Position numbers and translations under genes: made by a program. Positions 1-5,577 of a stretch of 8,612 nucleotides of DNA are shown here, in pieces. The stretch comes from Gemmatimonadota bacterium. Its GTDB lineage: Bacteria; Gemmatimonadota; Gemmatimonadetes; Gemmatimonadales; GWC2-71-9. The stretch is taken from NCBI GenBank assembly GCA_003222235.1, contig QHVD01000082.1:1-8612 (forward strand). The letters run 5' to 3'. The notes under the pieces were generated by a model. It searched no databases, was not told the DNA's origin, and worked only from the letters and a program-made list of their open reading frames with translations. How positions within the stretch are numbered: position 1 is the stretch's first letter; each line of letters begins with the position of its first letter.

Positions 1-1
1 C

Positions 2-526
2 GCGATCGCCGACGAGTTCACAACCGCCGGCCCCATCTACGCGCGCTATCTCCTCCCCATGGCGGCGATCGGTCCGGTCGCGTCCACCGTGGGCGCTCTC
101 GCGTTCGGCGTCCGGAGCAGCCTCTCCACACTGGGCGAGACCTATCCGGTGTCTGTGAGCGATGCGCTGACGAGCGGGGTGCTCGAATACGGGCTCAACC
201 TGCTCGCTGTCTACGCGCTCGCGCTGGTCATCGAGTTCCTCGCCCCGGCGTTCGGCAGCCAGGCGAATCGGGTCCAGGCCCTGAAGGTCGCCGCGTACGG
301 CAGCACGCCGTACTGGCTCGGCGGGGCGCTGGCCCTGTTCCCGAAGCTCGCGCCGATCGGTACGCTGGCCGGCCTCTACAGCGTCTGGCTGTTCGCCCTC
401 GGCGTGCCCGTAGTGATGAAGGCGCCGCGGGACAAGGCCGTCGCGTACTTGGTGCTCGTGAGCGTCGGCGGGATCATCATCGGCCTCCTGATGGGCGCCC
501 TGTCGCAGCTCTTCGTCGGGCGGTAG
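2..526 (+). CDS. YIP1-family integral membrane protein, 5'-truncated by window edge
   Basis: The reading frame is open from base 2 without a stop, so the true start lies outside the window. The ATG at 59 is probably internal, because the codons before it (…AGPIYARYLLPM) look like the usual lead into the first membrane segment of this family. About 174 residues are visible. They form roughly five hydrophobic segments: around the ATG at 59, the VLEYGLNLLAVYALALVIEF stretch, the STPYWLGGALALFP stretch, the IGTLAGLYSVWLFALGVPVV stretch, and a C-terminal glycine/isoleucine-rich segment. The YxSTPxWLGG and GLYSxWLxxLGxPxxMKxPxxKAVAY patterns are typical of bacterial YIP1-domain proteins (Pfam PF04893). 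Their biochemical function is not established. The gene converges on the pqq-ABC operon and has no evident link to it. The family call is from memory of the motif pattern. Confidence 0.8.
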   Translation, partial: AIADEFTTAGPIYARYLLPMAAIGPVASTVGALAFGVRSSLSTLGETYPVSVSDALTSGVLEYGLNLLAVYALALVIEFLAPAFGSQANRVQALKVAAYGSTPYWLGGALALFPKLAPIGTLAGLYSVWLFALGVPVVMKAPRDKAVAYLVLVSVGGIIIGLLMGALSQLFVGR

Positions 527-545
527 GGCGACGGGCGCTCGGGTC

Positions 546-561
546 CGCGGCTAAAGCCGCG
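546..561. repeat. Small GC hairpin, CGCGGC-TAAA-GCCGCG
   Basis: A perfect 6-bp inverted repeat with a TAAA loop lies 20 bases after the stop of the YIP1-family gene. A similar hairpin follows 12 bases later. The form (GC stem, loop CTAAAG or CTGAAG) resembles short extragenic palindromes scattered in many high-GC genomes. It could act as a terminator-like structure between the two convergent genes, but it has no T tract. Confidence 0.5.
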
Positions 562-572
562 ACTCGGCATCT

Positions 573-588
573 CCCCGCTGAAGCGGGG
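573..588. repeat. Small GC hairpin, CCCCGC-TGAA-GCGGGG
   Basis: This perfect 6-bp inverted repeat has a TGAA loop (the T and final A could add a seventh pair). It is the second of a pair of like hairpins in the convergent intergenic gap. The loop motif CTGAAG parallels the CTAAAG of the first hairpin, and a weaker GGGGCTAAACCC version occurs at 668-679. This suggests members of one REP-like family rather than unrelated stems. Confidence 0.5.
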
Positions 589-677
589 CATCGCACTCCA
601 CAGGTCTCGCGGCCGGCAACTGAAGACCGCTTGCGGCTTGGCGTCTTGCAACTGCTCTGAAGACTGCGGGGCTAAAC

Positions 678-692
678 CCTGGTCTCGCCAGG
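678..692. terminator. Possible terminator hairpin after the ABC permease, CCTGG-TCTCG-CCAGG
   Basis: A perfect 5-bp inverted repeat with a 5-base loop begins 4 bases beyond the permease stop codon (minus strand). No U tract follows, so it is a weak candidate for a factor-independent terminator. It may simply be another of the gap's palindromes. Confidence 0.3.
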
Positions 693-696
693 CGTA

Positions 697-1408
697 CTAG
701 GGCCGCTCCCTGAAGGCGGCCCGCGCGACGCCCCCCTCCCGCGCGAGCAGCCGCGCGGCGACAGCGAGCCCGGCCACGGCGAACGCCGCGAGCGCGGCGA
801 AATCCAGCAGCACGGGCAGCTCCCCTCCGTACCCCGCGCCCATCCACTCCGCGAGCAGCGCGTGCTTCAAGAGATCGACTCCGTACGCCAGCGGATTGAC
901 GTACACCAGCGCCTGCAGCGCCGGGCCGAGGCGGCGCACCGGGTAGAGCGCGCCCGAGCGCGCCGAGCGCGAGACTCGAGACCGCGAGCGCGGCGAGCGC
1001 GAGCAGCAGGCCGGCCCCGCCGGGCCACAACCGCACCGCGGGCAGGAGGATCACCCCGACGACGAGGGCCTGGGCCGTCCCGAGCCCCGTGGCGCCCAAG
1101 GCCTTGCCCAGCGTGATCGTGCTGCGCCGGATCGGGGCCACGAGCAGCATCCGCAGCACCCCCGCATCCCGGTCGGTCACCGTGGACAGCGACGCGAGCA
1201 GCGAGCCAAACATCACGACCATGCCGAGCAGCCCGGGCGCCATGTAGCGCCGGTAGTCGAGCTCGTCGCCTCCCGTGAACACCGTCGCAAACCCGGCGCC
1301 GGCGAAGATCAGCCAGATGAACGGGCGCGCGATGGAGGACAGCGCCCGGCCCCGCTGGCGGGCGAACCGGACGAATTCCCGGACCACGATGCCGTAGACG
1401 GCGCCCAT
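697..1408 (-). pseudogene. ABC-2 type transporter permease, frameshifted with an internal deletion
   Basis: This would be the membrane subunit partnering the ATPase upstream. The ATG at 1408 follows the ATPase stop after only two bases. The first frame encodes the N-terminal part (MGAVYGIVVREFVRFARQRG…, then membrane segments and the TDRDAGVLRMLLVAPIRR stretch typical of ABC-2 permeases, Pfam PF01061/PF12698-like). It runs well until about 970. The C-terminal part, beginning SGALYPVRRLGPALQALVYVNP and continuing with YGVDLLKHALL, is in another frame and ends at the TAG at 697-699. Joined, the two parts give about 238 residues, whereas family members are usually about 250-270. The membrane segment normally preceding the SGALYP motif seems missing. 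The break falls in a stretch of imperfect 10-bp repeats (CGCGCTCGG units, 943-972), so either replication slippage or assembly collapse could explain it. The family call is confident; whether the gene is really broken is not. Confidence 0.75.
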
Positions 1409-1410
1409 CG

Positions 1411-2163
1411 CTAACTCGCGCCGGCCTCGGCCAGGGGGTGGCCCGTGCGGGCGAGGAATACGCCCTCGAGGGAGCTGACCGCCGCTTCCCGTTTCAACTC
1501 CGCCGGCGGGCCCAGCGCGACGAGGCGCCCGCGGTCGAGCACCGCCACGCGGTCGCAGGGCTCGGCCTCCTCGACATAGTGAGTCGTGAGAAACACGGTG
1601 AGTCCGAGCGACTGCCGCAGCCCGCTGACGACCTCCCACAGGCCGCGCCGCGCGCGGGGATCGAGACCGGCCGTGGGCTCGTCGAGGAAGAGCACTCGGG
1701 GCTCGTGCAGAATCCCCCGAGCGATGTCCAGGGCGCGCCGCATCCCTCCGGACAACGTGCGGACGGGATCTCCGCGCCGCTCCAGCAGCGCGAACTGGCG
1801 CAGCAGGTACTCGATCCGGGACGCGGCGGCGCGGCCGGGGATGCTCCAGAGCCGGGCGGCGAAGCGAAGGTTTTCTGCGACGGTGAGGTCGCGATCGAGC
1901 GTCGTCTCCTGAAACACGAGCCCGATGCCGCGTCGGACCTGGAGATCCTCGCGCACGATGTCGTACCCGGCGACGCTCGCCGCGCCGCGACTCGGGGCCA
2001 GCAACGTCGCGAGGATATGAACGGTTGTGGTCTTGCCCGCGCCGTTCGGCCCGAGAAAGCCGAAGAACTCGCCCTCACGCACTTCCAGGTCGAGGGCGTC
2101 GAGCGCGCGAATCGAGCCGAAGTCCTTGCCGAGGCCGCGGGCTGCGATCGCGGCGGCGGTCAT
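1411..2163 (-). CDS. ABC transporter ATP-binding protein (ABC-2/DrrA-NatA type)
   Basis: This 250-residue cytoplasmic ATPase would energise an ABC-2 transporter. Visible motifs are Walker A GPNGAGKTTT (38-47), Q-loop glutamine 85 (LVFQE), signature LSGGM (137-141), Walker B VLFLDEP (157-163) followed by TAGLDP (D-loop), and the H-loop histidine 195 (LTTHYVEEAE). All catalytic residues are present, and the length is typical for single-domain exporters of the DrrA/NatA/CcmA-like group. The ATG at 2163 overlaps the pqqE stop (ATGA), which implies translational coupling to the PQQ genes; the permease starts 2 bases after its stop. ABC-2 systems are known beside PQQ-dependent alcohol dehydrogenase genes. 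Here the position directly after pqqE suggests movement of PQQ, an intermediate or a related substrate, but no motif reveals the substrate. Confidence 0.93.
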   Translation of the reverse strand: MTAAAIAARGLGKDFGSIRALDALDLEVREGEFFGFLGPNGAGKTTTVHILATLLAPSRGAASVAGYDIVREDLQVRRGIGLVFQETTLDRDLTVAENLRFAARLWSIPGRAAASRIEYLLRQFALLERRGDPVRTLSGGMRRALDIARGILHEPRVLFLDEPTAGLDPRARRGLWEVVSGLRQSLGLTVFLTTHYVEEAEPCDRVAVLDRGRLVALGPPAELKREAAVSSLEGVFLARTGHPLAEAGAS

Positions 2164-3284
2164 CCCTTGGCGGCGATGGCCCGCGACGCCGGCGCCGCCC
2201 GGTACGCCCACTCCGCAGGCGCCTCGGCCGCCGCGGCCGCCCGCTCCGCCGCGGCCACGGCCTCGTCCACCAGACGGCGCTGCGGCGAGAGCGAGCAGAC
2301 CGGGTCCGTGACCCCCGCGTCCCCCGCGACCAGGAATGCCTGACAGCGGCAGCCGCCGAAATCCACCGTCTTGCGGGGGCACGAACGGCACGGCTCCGGC
2401 ATCCAGGCGTCGCCGCGAAACCGGTTGAACGCCTCCGACTCGGACCAGATCCACTCGAGCGGGTGGTCGCGCACGTTGGCGAACTCGAGGGTCGTGATGC
2501 GGCCCGCCGCGTGACACGGCCACACCTCGCCGCCGGGCGTGACGGTCATGTACGCCCGGCCCCACCCGCCCATGCACGGCTTGGGGTACTGCTCGTGGTA
2601 GTCCGGCAGCACCCAGACGATCTCCAGCTTGTTGCCGAGCCGGGCGCGCTCGCGCTGCACGACCTCCCAGGCGGCATCGAGCTGCGCCTTCGTGGGCATC
2701 AACGCGTCCCGGTTGTGGAACGCCCAGCCGTAGAACTGCGTGTTCGCGAGCTCTATACGCTCCGCGCCGAGTGACTCGGCCAGCCGGATCATCGCCTCCA
2801 CCTGATGCAGGTTCGTGCGGTGCAGCACCACGTTGACCGTGAGCGGGAAGCCGAGCTCCCTGGTATAGTGGTACGCAGCGATCTTGTCGCGGTAGGACGC
2901 GGTGCCGGCAATGTGATCGGACAGGCCCGCGTCAGCCGCCTGGACGCTGATCTGCACGTGGTCGAGGCCCGCCTGCTTGAGGGCCGCGAGGCGATCCTTA
3001 CTGAGTCGGTACGCCGAGGTGATCAGCGAGGAGTACAGCCCCAGCTCGTGCGCCGTGGCGACGAGCGTCTCCAGATCAGGGCGGAGCAGCGGCTCGCCGC
3101 CCGACAGGCCCAGTTGCAGCACGCCGAGCGCCCGCGCCTCGCGGAAGACCCGGCACCATTCCTCGGTGGCAAGCTCGCGCTTGAAACGGGCGCCCGCGAA
3201 ATCGAGCGGATTCGAGCAGTAAGGGCACTGCAGCGGGCAGCGGTAGGTCAGCTCGGCGAGCAACCAGAGTGGCTTGGGGACCAT
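2160..3284 (-). CDS. pqqE: PqqE, PqqA peptide cyclase (radical SAM/SPASM)
   Basis: PqqE uses S-adenosylmethionine and iron-sulfur clusters to form the carbon-carbon bond between Glu and Tyr of PqqA while the peptide is held by PqqD. From the ATG at 3284 the protein has 374 residues, typical for the family. It shows the radical SAM cysteines C16, C20 and C23 (CxxxCxxC), the SAM-contacting GGEP motif (62-65), and a C-terminal SPASM domain. The auxiliary-cluster ligands there are C237 (CMGGWGR), C257 (WPCHAA), C299, C302, C312, C314 and C330, with D308 in the VDFGGCRC stretch. A longer frame opens at 3350, but it would add a proline-rich translation of the pqqD tail. MVPKPLWLLAELTYRC matches the normal N-terminus, so 3284 is preferred although no clear ribosome binding site is seen. 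The C-terminus is alanine-rich. The gene lies 10 bases after pqqD and overlaps the ABC ATPase by ATGA. Confidence 0.97.
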   Translation of the reverse strand: MVPKPLWLLAELTYRCPLQCPYCSNPLDFAGARFKRELATEEWCRVFREARALGVLQLGLSGGEPLLRPDLETLVATAHELGLYSSLITSAYRLSKDRLAALKQAGLDHVQISVQAADAGLSDHIAGTASYRDKIAAYHYTRELGFPLTVNVVLHRTNLHQVEAMIRLAESLGAERIELANTQFYGWAFHNRDALMPTKAQLDAAWEVVQRERARLGNKLEIVWVLPDYHEQYPKPCMGGWGRAYMTVTPGGEVWPCHAAGRITTLEFANVRDHPLEWIWSESEAFNRFRGDAWMPEPCRSCPRKTVDFGGCRCQAFLVAGDAGVTDPVCSLSPQRRLVDEAVAAAERAAAAAEAPAEWAYRAAPASRAIAAKG

Positions 3285-3294
3285 GTGCGGGAAT

Positions 3295-3618
3295 TTAGCG
3301 CGGCGGAGCGGAAGGGGTTGGAGGGTAAGAGGGGGGGGCGGGGGGCGCATACGTCACGAGGCCCTTCGCCGCGAGCCCGTCGAGAAACGCCGTCACATCC
3401 CCCTCAATTCCCTCCGCACCGTAGCGCTGCTTCAGCGCTTGCACGATTTCGGCGACCGACCGGGTCCCGTCGCACAAGTTCAGGATCGCGGAGCCCGTCT
3501 CGTTCAGCGCCACCAGCCCTTCGGGATAAAGGAGCACCTCGCGGTCCCGCACCTCATCCCGTTGCAACCTCGCCTTCGGGGCGATGCGAGGCACCACCGC
3601 GGGACCCGGTCGATTCAC
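3295..3618 (-). CDS. pqqD: PqqD, PqqA-binding peptide chaperone
   Basis: PqqD binds PqqA and presents it to PqqE (RiPP recognition element fold). The 107-residue product starts with GTG at 3618, overlapping the pqqC stop as GTGA. It contains the conserved winged-helix features: LLYPEGLVALNETGSAILNLCDG (about 29-51, given here as LLYPEG…LCDG), SVAEIVQALKQRYG (54-67) and DVTAFLDGLAAKGLV (74-88). The first dozen residues and the last 17 (APPAPPSYPPTPSAPPR) lie outside the core. The tail is proline-rich, encoded in part by a G8/G6 run on the plus strand (3331-3345), and ends at TAA 3295-3297. An upstream in-frame GTG nine bases earlier is possible but breaks the overlap pattern seen at pqqB/pqqC. 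PqqD is fused to PqqC or PqqE in some bacteria; here it is free-standing. Confidence 0.94.
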   Translation of the reverse strand: MNRPGPAVVPRIAPKARLQRDEVRDREVLLYPEGLVALNETGSAILNLCDGTRSVAEIVQALKQRYGAEGIEGDVTAFLDGLAAKGLVTYAPPAPPSYPPTPSAPPR

Positions 3619-4334
3619 GCTTCCCACCCCGGAAGAGGCCCTCGTTCGACCGCATCGAGCAGGCACCATAGCACGTCGCACTTGAAGTCCAACGCGGCCA
3701 CTGCGCGCTCCTGATCGGCGCGCGTCCGGAAGCGCTCGGTCACGAGCGCGATCGCATGCTCGGCGTCGCGCGGCGCCTGGGCGAGGCGGTTCCTGAAGTA
3801 TTGCAACCCTTCCGGGTCCACCCACGGATAATGGCTCAGGATCGCCGCGAGGCGCTCTTTCACGATCAGGGGCGCGAACAGCTCGGTCAGCGACGCCGCC
3901 ACGGCCTCGAGCCACGGTCGGGAACGACAGAACTCCACGTAGGCGTCCACAGCGAAGCGCACTCCCGGGAGCAGCCGCCGGTGGCTCACCATTTCTTCCC
4001 GGCCGACGCCCATGGCCTCGCCCAGTCGCAGCCACGCCTCGATGCCACCCTCTTCGCCCCCCCCCGCCCCATCGCCCCCCCCATCGCGGCCGTCGTGGTC
4101 GACGATGCGCTGGATCCACTTGCGGCGCACTTCCGGCTCCGGACAGTTGGCGAGGATCAGCGCGTCCTTGATCGGGATTTTGACCTGGTAGTAGAACCGA
4201 TTCGTCACCCAGAGCTGCAGCTCCTCGCGGGACAGCTCGCCGCGGTGCATCCGCTGATTGAAGGGGTGAAGGTGATGATAGCGGCGCTCGAGGACCCCGC
4301 GCAGCCGGCGGGTGAACTCGTCCGTCGCCGTCAC
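3615..4334 (-). CDS. pqqC: PqqC, pyrroloquinoline-quinone synthase
   Basis: PqqC is the cofactor-free oxidase that performs the final ring closure and oxidation to PQQ. The 239-residue product starts with GTG at 4334, overlapping the pqqB stop as GTGA. Hallmarks are Y19-H20 followed by HPF, the RFYYQ motif (46-50), R76 and H80 (RIVDHDG), Y132 (GVRFAVDAY), SLTELFAP (148-155), R161, Y179, R183 and K218. These line up with the active-site residues recalled for the Klebsiella enzyme at constant offsets. Two oddities stand out. A glycine-rich insertion of about 8 residues (83-94) follows the DHDG motif, coded by G8 and G9 runs. The position equivalent to Klebsiella His154 is Val158. The all-helical haem-oxygenase-like fold otherwise looks complete, and the synthase call is secure. 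Activity of this version is unproven given the His change. Confidence 0.95.
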   Translation of the reverse strand: MTATDEFTRRLRGVLERRYHHLHPFNQRMHRGELSREELQLWVTNRFYYQVKIPIKDALILANCPEPEVRRKWIQRIVDHDGRDGGGDGAGGGEEGGIEAWLRLGEAMGVGREEMVSHRRLLPGVRFAVDAYVEFCRSRPWLEAVAASLTELFAPLIVKERLAAILSHYPWVDPEGLQYFRNRLAQAPRDAEHAIALVTERFRTRADQERAVAALDFKCDVLWCLLDAVERGPLPGWEA

Positions 4335-5242
4335 AGCTCGAACTCCATACCGTCTTCTCCCACTTCGATCCCCGCTGCCTCGACCCGGAGCCGTTCGGCC
4401 GAACCCTCGCGGAGGATGGGATTGGTGTTGTTGATGTGCACCAGGACTATCCGCTTGGAACCGACGTTCGGCAGCACCTCGACGCTCCCGCCCGGATCAC
4501 CTATCGGCAGGTGTCCCATCTCCCGGGCCGTGGGCGCCTCGACGCCCGCGTCCCGCAGCTCGCCGTCCGACCAGAACGTCCCGTCGAAGAGCAGCAGATC
4601 CGCACCGGACGCGACGGACCGGACCGCGGTGTCGATCGCGCCCGCCGTGGGAATATAGGCGAGCGTCGCACCCGTCCGCTCGTCGCGCAACCGCAGCCCG
4701 ACGTCGAATGCGCCGGCCGCTGCGGCACGGGCGTAGCGCGGCGGCCGCCGCGCGACGGGCACGGCCGTGCAGGCGATCCCCAGCGCCTCACCCGCCGCGT
4801 CCGCCATCTGGACCGCTCGCCCGTCGGGGAGCGTGCGCACGTCCACGCCGGCGTAGGCCGAGAGGATGCGGTACACCGGCCACTCGGCGCCGAGCAGGGC
4901 CGTCACCCCCGCCGCCGCGTACACGACGAGCCGCGACGTCGCTTCCCGCAGCAGCAGCAGACCCAGCGTGTGGTCGATCTCGCCGTCGGTCAGCACGACG
5001 GCGCCGATCGGCGTGCCGCGCGAATCCTGGCGGGGCGGCCACAGCACCGGATGCGCCGCGAGTTGCGCGCGCAGGTCGGGCGACGCGTTCAGAAGAATCC
5101 AGCGAGCGCCGTCCGCGCTGACCGCCACGGACGACTGCAACGAGCCCACGCCGCGCTCCCGCGCCGCGCGGCAGTTGGGGCAGCCACAGTTCCACTGCGG
5201 CACACCACCGCCGGCCGCGGAGCCGAGGATGATCACACGCAT
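4331..5242 (-). CDS. pqqB: PqqB, metallo-beta-lactamase-fold PQQ biosynthesis protein
   Basis: PqqB belongs to the metallo-beta-lactamase-fold hydrolases and is reported to act as a hydroxylase on the tyrosine-derived intermediate of PQQ synthesis. The 303-residue product is full length. It carries the diagnostic N-terminus GSAAGGGVPQWNCGCPNC with the structural zinc cysteines C19, C21 and C24, then LNASPDLR (51-58), the metal-site motif TDGEIDHTLGLLLLRE (85-100), LLLFDGTFW, MGHLPIG (242-248, H244) and VHINNTNP (268-275, H269). The start at 5242 fits the family N-terminus exactly. No Shine-Dalgarno sequence is visible before it; instead a strong hairpin ends about 20 bases upstream. It overlaps pqqC by GTGA. 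Confidence 0.97.
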   Translation of the reverse strand: MRVIILGSAAGGGVPQWNCGCPNCRAARERGVGSLQSSVAVSADGARWILLNASPDLRAQLAAHPVLWPPRQDSRGTPIGAVVLTDGEIDHTLGLLLLREATSRLVVYAAAGVTALLGAEWPVYRILSAYAGVDVRTLPDGRAVQMADAAGEALGIACTAVPVARRPPRYARAAAAGAFDVGLRLRDERTGATLAYIPTAGAIDTAVRSVASGADLLLFDGTFWSDGELRDAGVEAPTAREMGHLPIGDPGGSVEVLPNVGSKRIVLVHINNTNPILREGSAERLRVEAAGIEVGEDGMEFEL

Positions 5243-5262
5243 CGAAACTTCGAAATTGAAAA

Positions 5263-5287
5263 GGGGCCGGGTTCGACACCCGGCCCC
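5263..5287 (-). terminator. Strong hairpin between pqqA and pqqB (attenuator or processing site)
   Basis: GGGGCCGGGT and ACCCGGCCCC form a perfect 10-bp stem with a 5-base loop. On the transcribed (minus) strand the stem is followed by TTTT CAATTT, a short and broken T tract. It lies 25 bases after the pqqA stop and ends 20 bases before pqqB. Such a structure could stop most transcripts after pqqA or protect the 3' end of a short pqqA message. That would give more precursor peptide than enzymes, as transcript studies of other PQQ operons indicate. Termination itself is inferred. Confidence 0.6.
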
Positions 5288-5312
5288 CCTTCAGCAACTG
5301 TGCCAACCTGGT

Positions 5313-5387
5313 TCAGGCGTTGCCGGCGTAAGCGCCGACTTCCATCCCCAGCTCGACGACCTCAAATTCGGGCTTCGTCCAAGTCAT
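5313..5387 (-). CDS. pqqA: PqqA, PQQ precursor peptide
   Basis: The 24-residue peptide begins MTWTKPEFEVVELGMEVGAY and ends AGNA. It is the ribosomally made precursor whose glutamate and tyrosine side chains become PQQ. The required E-x3-Y motif is present as E16-V-G-A-Y20, at the same residue numbers as in other PqqA peptides. The start is the ATG at 5385-5387, preceded by GGGAGG with 7 bases of spacing, the best ribosome binding site of the operon. The frame is open upstream to 5585, but that extension lacks PqqA character and crosses the promoter. The gene follows the sigma-54-type promoter by about 55 bases and precedes the hairpin and pqqB. Confidence 0.97.
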   Translation of the reverse strand: MTWTKPEFEVVELGMEVGAYAGNA

Positions 5388-5394
5388 TTCTCGT

Positions 5395-5400
5395 CCTCCC
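5395..5400 (-). promoter_or_regulatory. pqqA ribosome binding site
   Basis: GGGAGG lies 7 bases before the pqqA ATG. It is a near-perfect anti-16S match, in contrast to pqqB and pqqE, which have none visible. This fits high translation of the precursor peptide and fixes the short 24-codon start. Confidence 0.85.
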
Positions 5401-5442
5401 AGAAACGGTGGTGGTCGGCCGATACCAACCGTCTTGGTTCTT

Positions 5443-5458
5443 AGCAGACGTCGTGCCA
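5443..5458 (-). promoter_or_regulatory. Sigma-54 (-24/-12) promoter of the pqq operon
   Basis: The minus strand reads TGGCACG-ACGT-CTGCT, against the RpoN consensus TGGCACG-N4-TTGCW. The seven -24 bases match fully, the essential GG and GC dinucleotides are separated by the required 10 bases, and only the first T of the -12 block differs. Transcription would begin near 5432, leaving a leader of about 45 bases before pqqA that holds its ribosome binding site. The gene just upstream encodes a sigma-54 activator, which supports the call. Confidence 0.8.
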
Positions 5459-5557
5459 GGGAGAGCGCACCGCAGTCCGCTGTCGCAACCTTTTTATTTA
5501 CAATGGATTGGCGCGCGCGACTCGGTGTCTCCAAACCTCGCGGTCGACTCCCGTAGT

Positions 5558-5571
5558 GGGTCATTTCACCC
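5558..5571. promoter_or_regulatory. Enhancer-like palindrome 1, GGGT-CATTTC-ACCC
   Basis: This interrupted palindrome (on the minus strand TGGGT-GAAATG-ACCCA with the flanking bases) is centred about 132 bases upstream of the predicted pqqA transcription start. It shares the pattern GGGTnnnnTCACCC with a second copy centred exactly 20 bp away. Position, symmetry and helical phasing fit a binding site for a dimeric NtrC-type activator; the regulator encoded next door is the obvious candidate. Confidence 0.6.
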
Positions 5572-5577
5572 AGCCCC

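Noticed and set aside
551..1639. A single 362-codon open frame over the permease.
   Set aside because: Before 1408 it is an out-of-frame reading of the ATPase, and after about 970 it becomes arginine/glycine/alanine-rich shadow sequence. The true C-terminus is in another frame.
3285..3350. Extended pqqE start at 3350.
   Set aside because: The added 22 residues are a proline-rich out-of-frame reading of the pqqD end. The family N-terminus begins at the ATG at 3284.
5267..5283. CCGGG-TTCGACA-CCCGG resembles a tRNA T-arm (5-bp stem, 7-base TTCGA loop) on the plus strand.
   Set aside because: There is no D-arm, anticodon arm or acceptor complement upstream, position 60 would be A rather than a pyrimidine, and the stem continues to 10 bp. 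It reads better as a hairpin between pqqA and pqqB.
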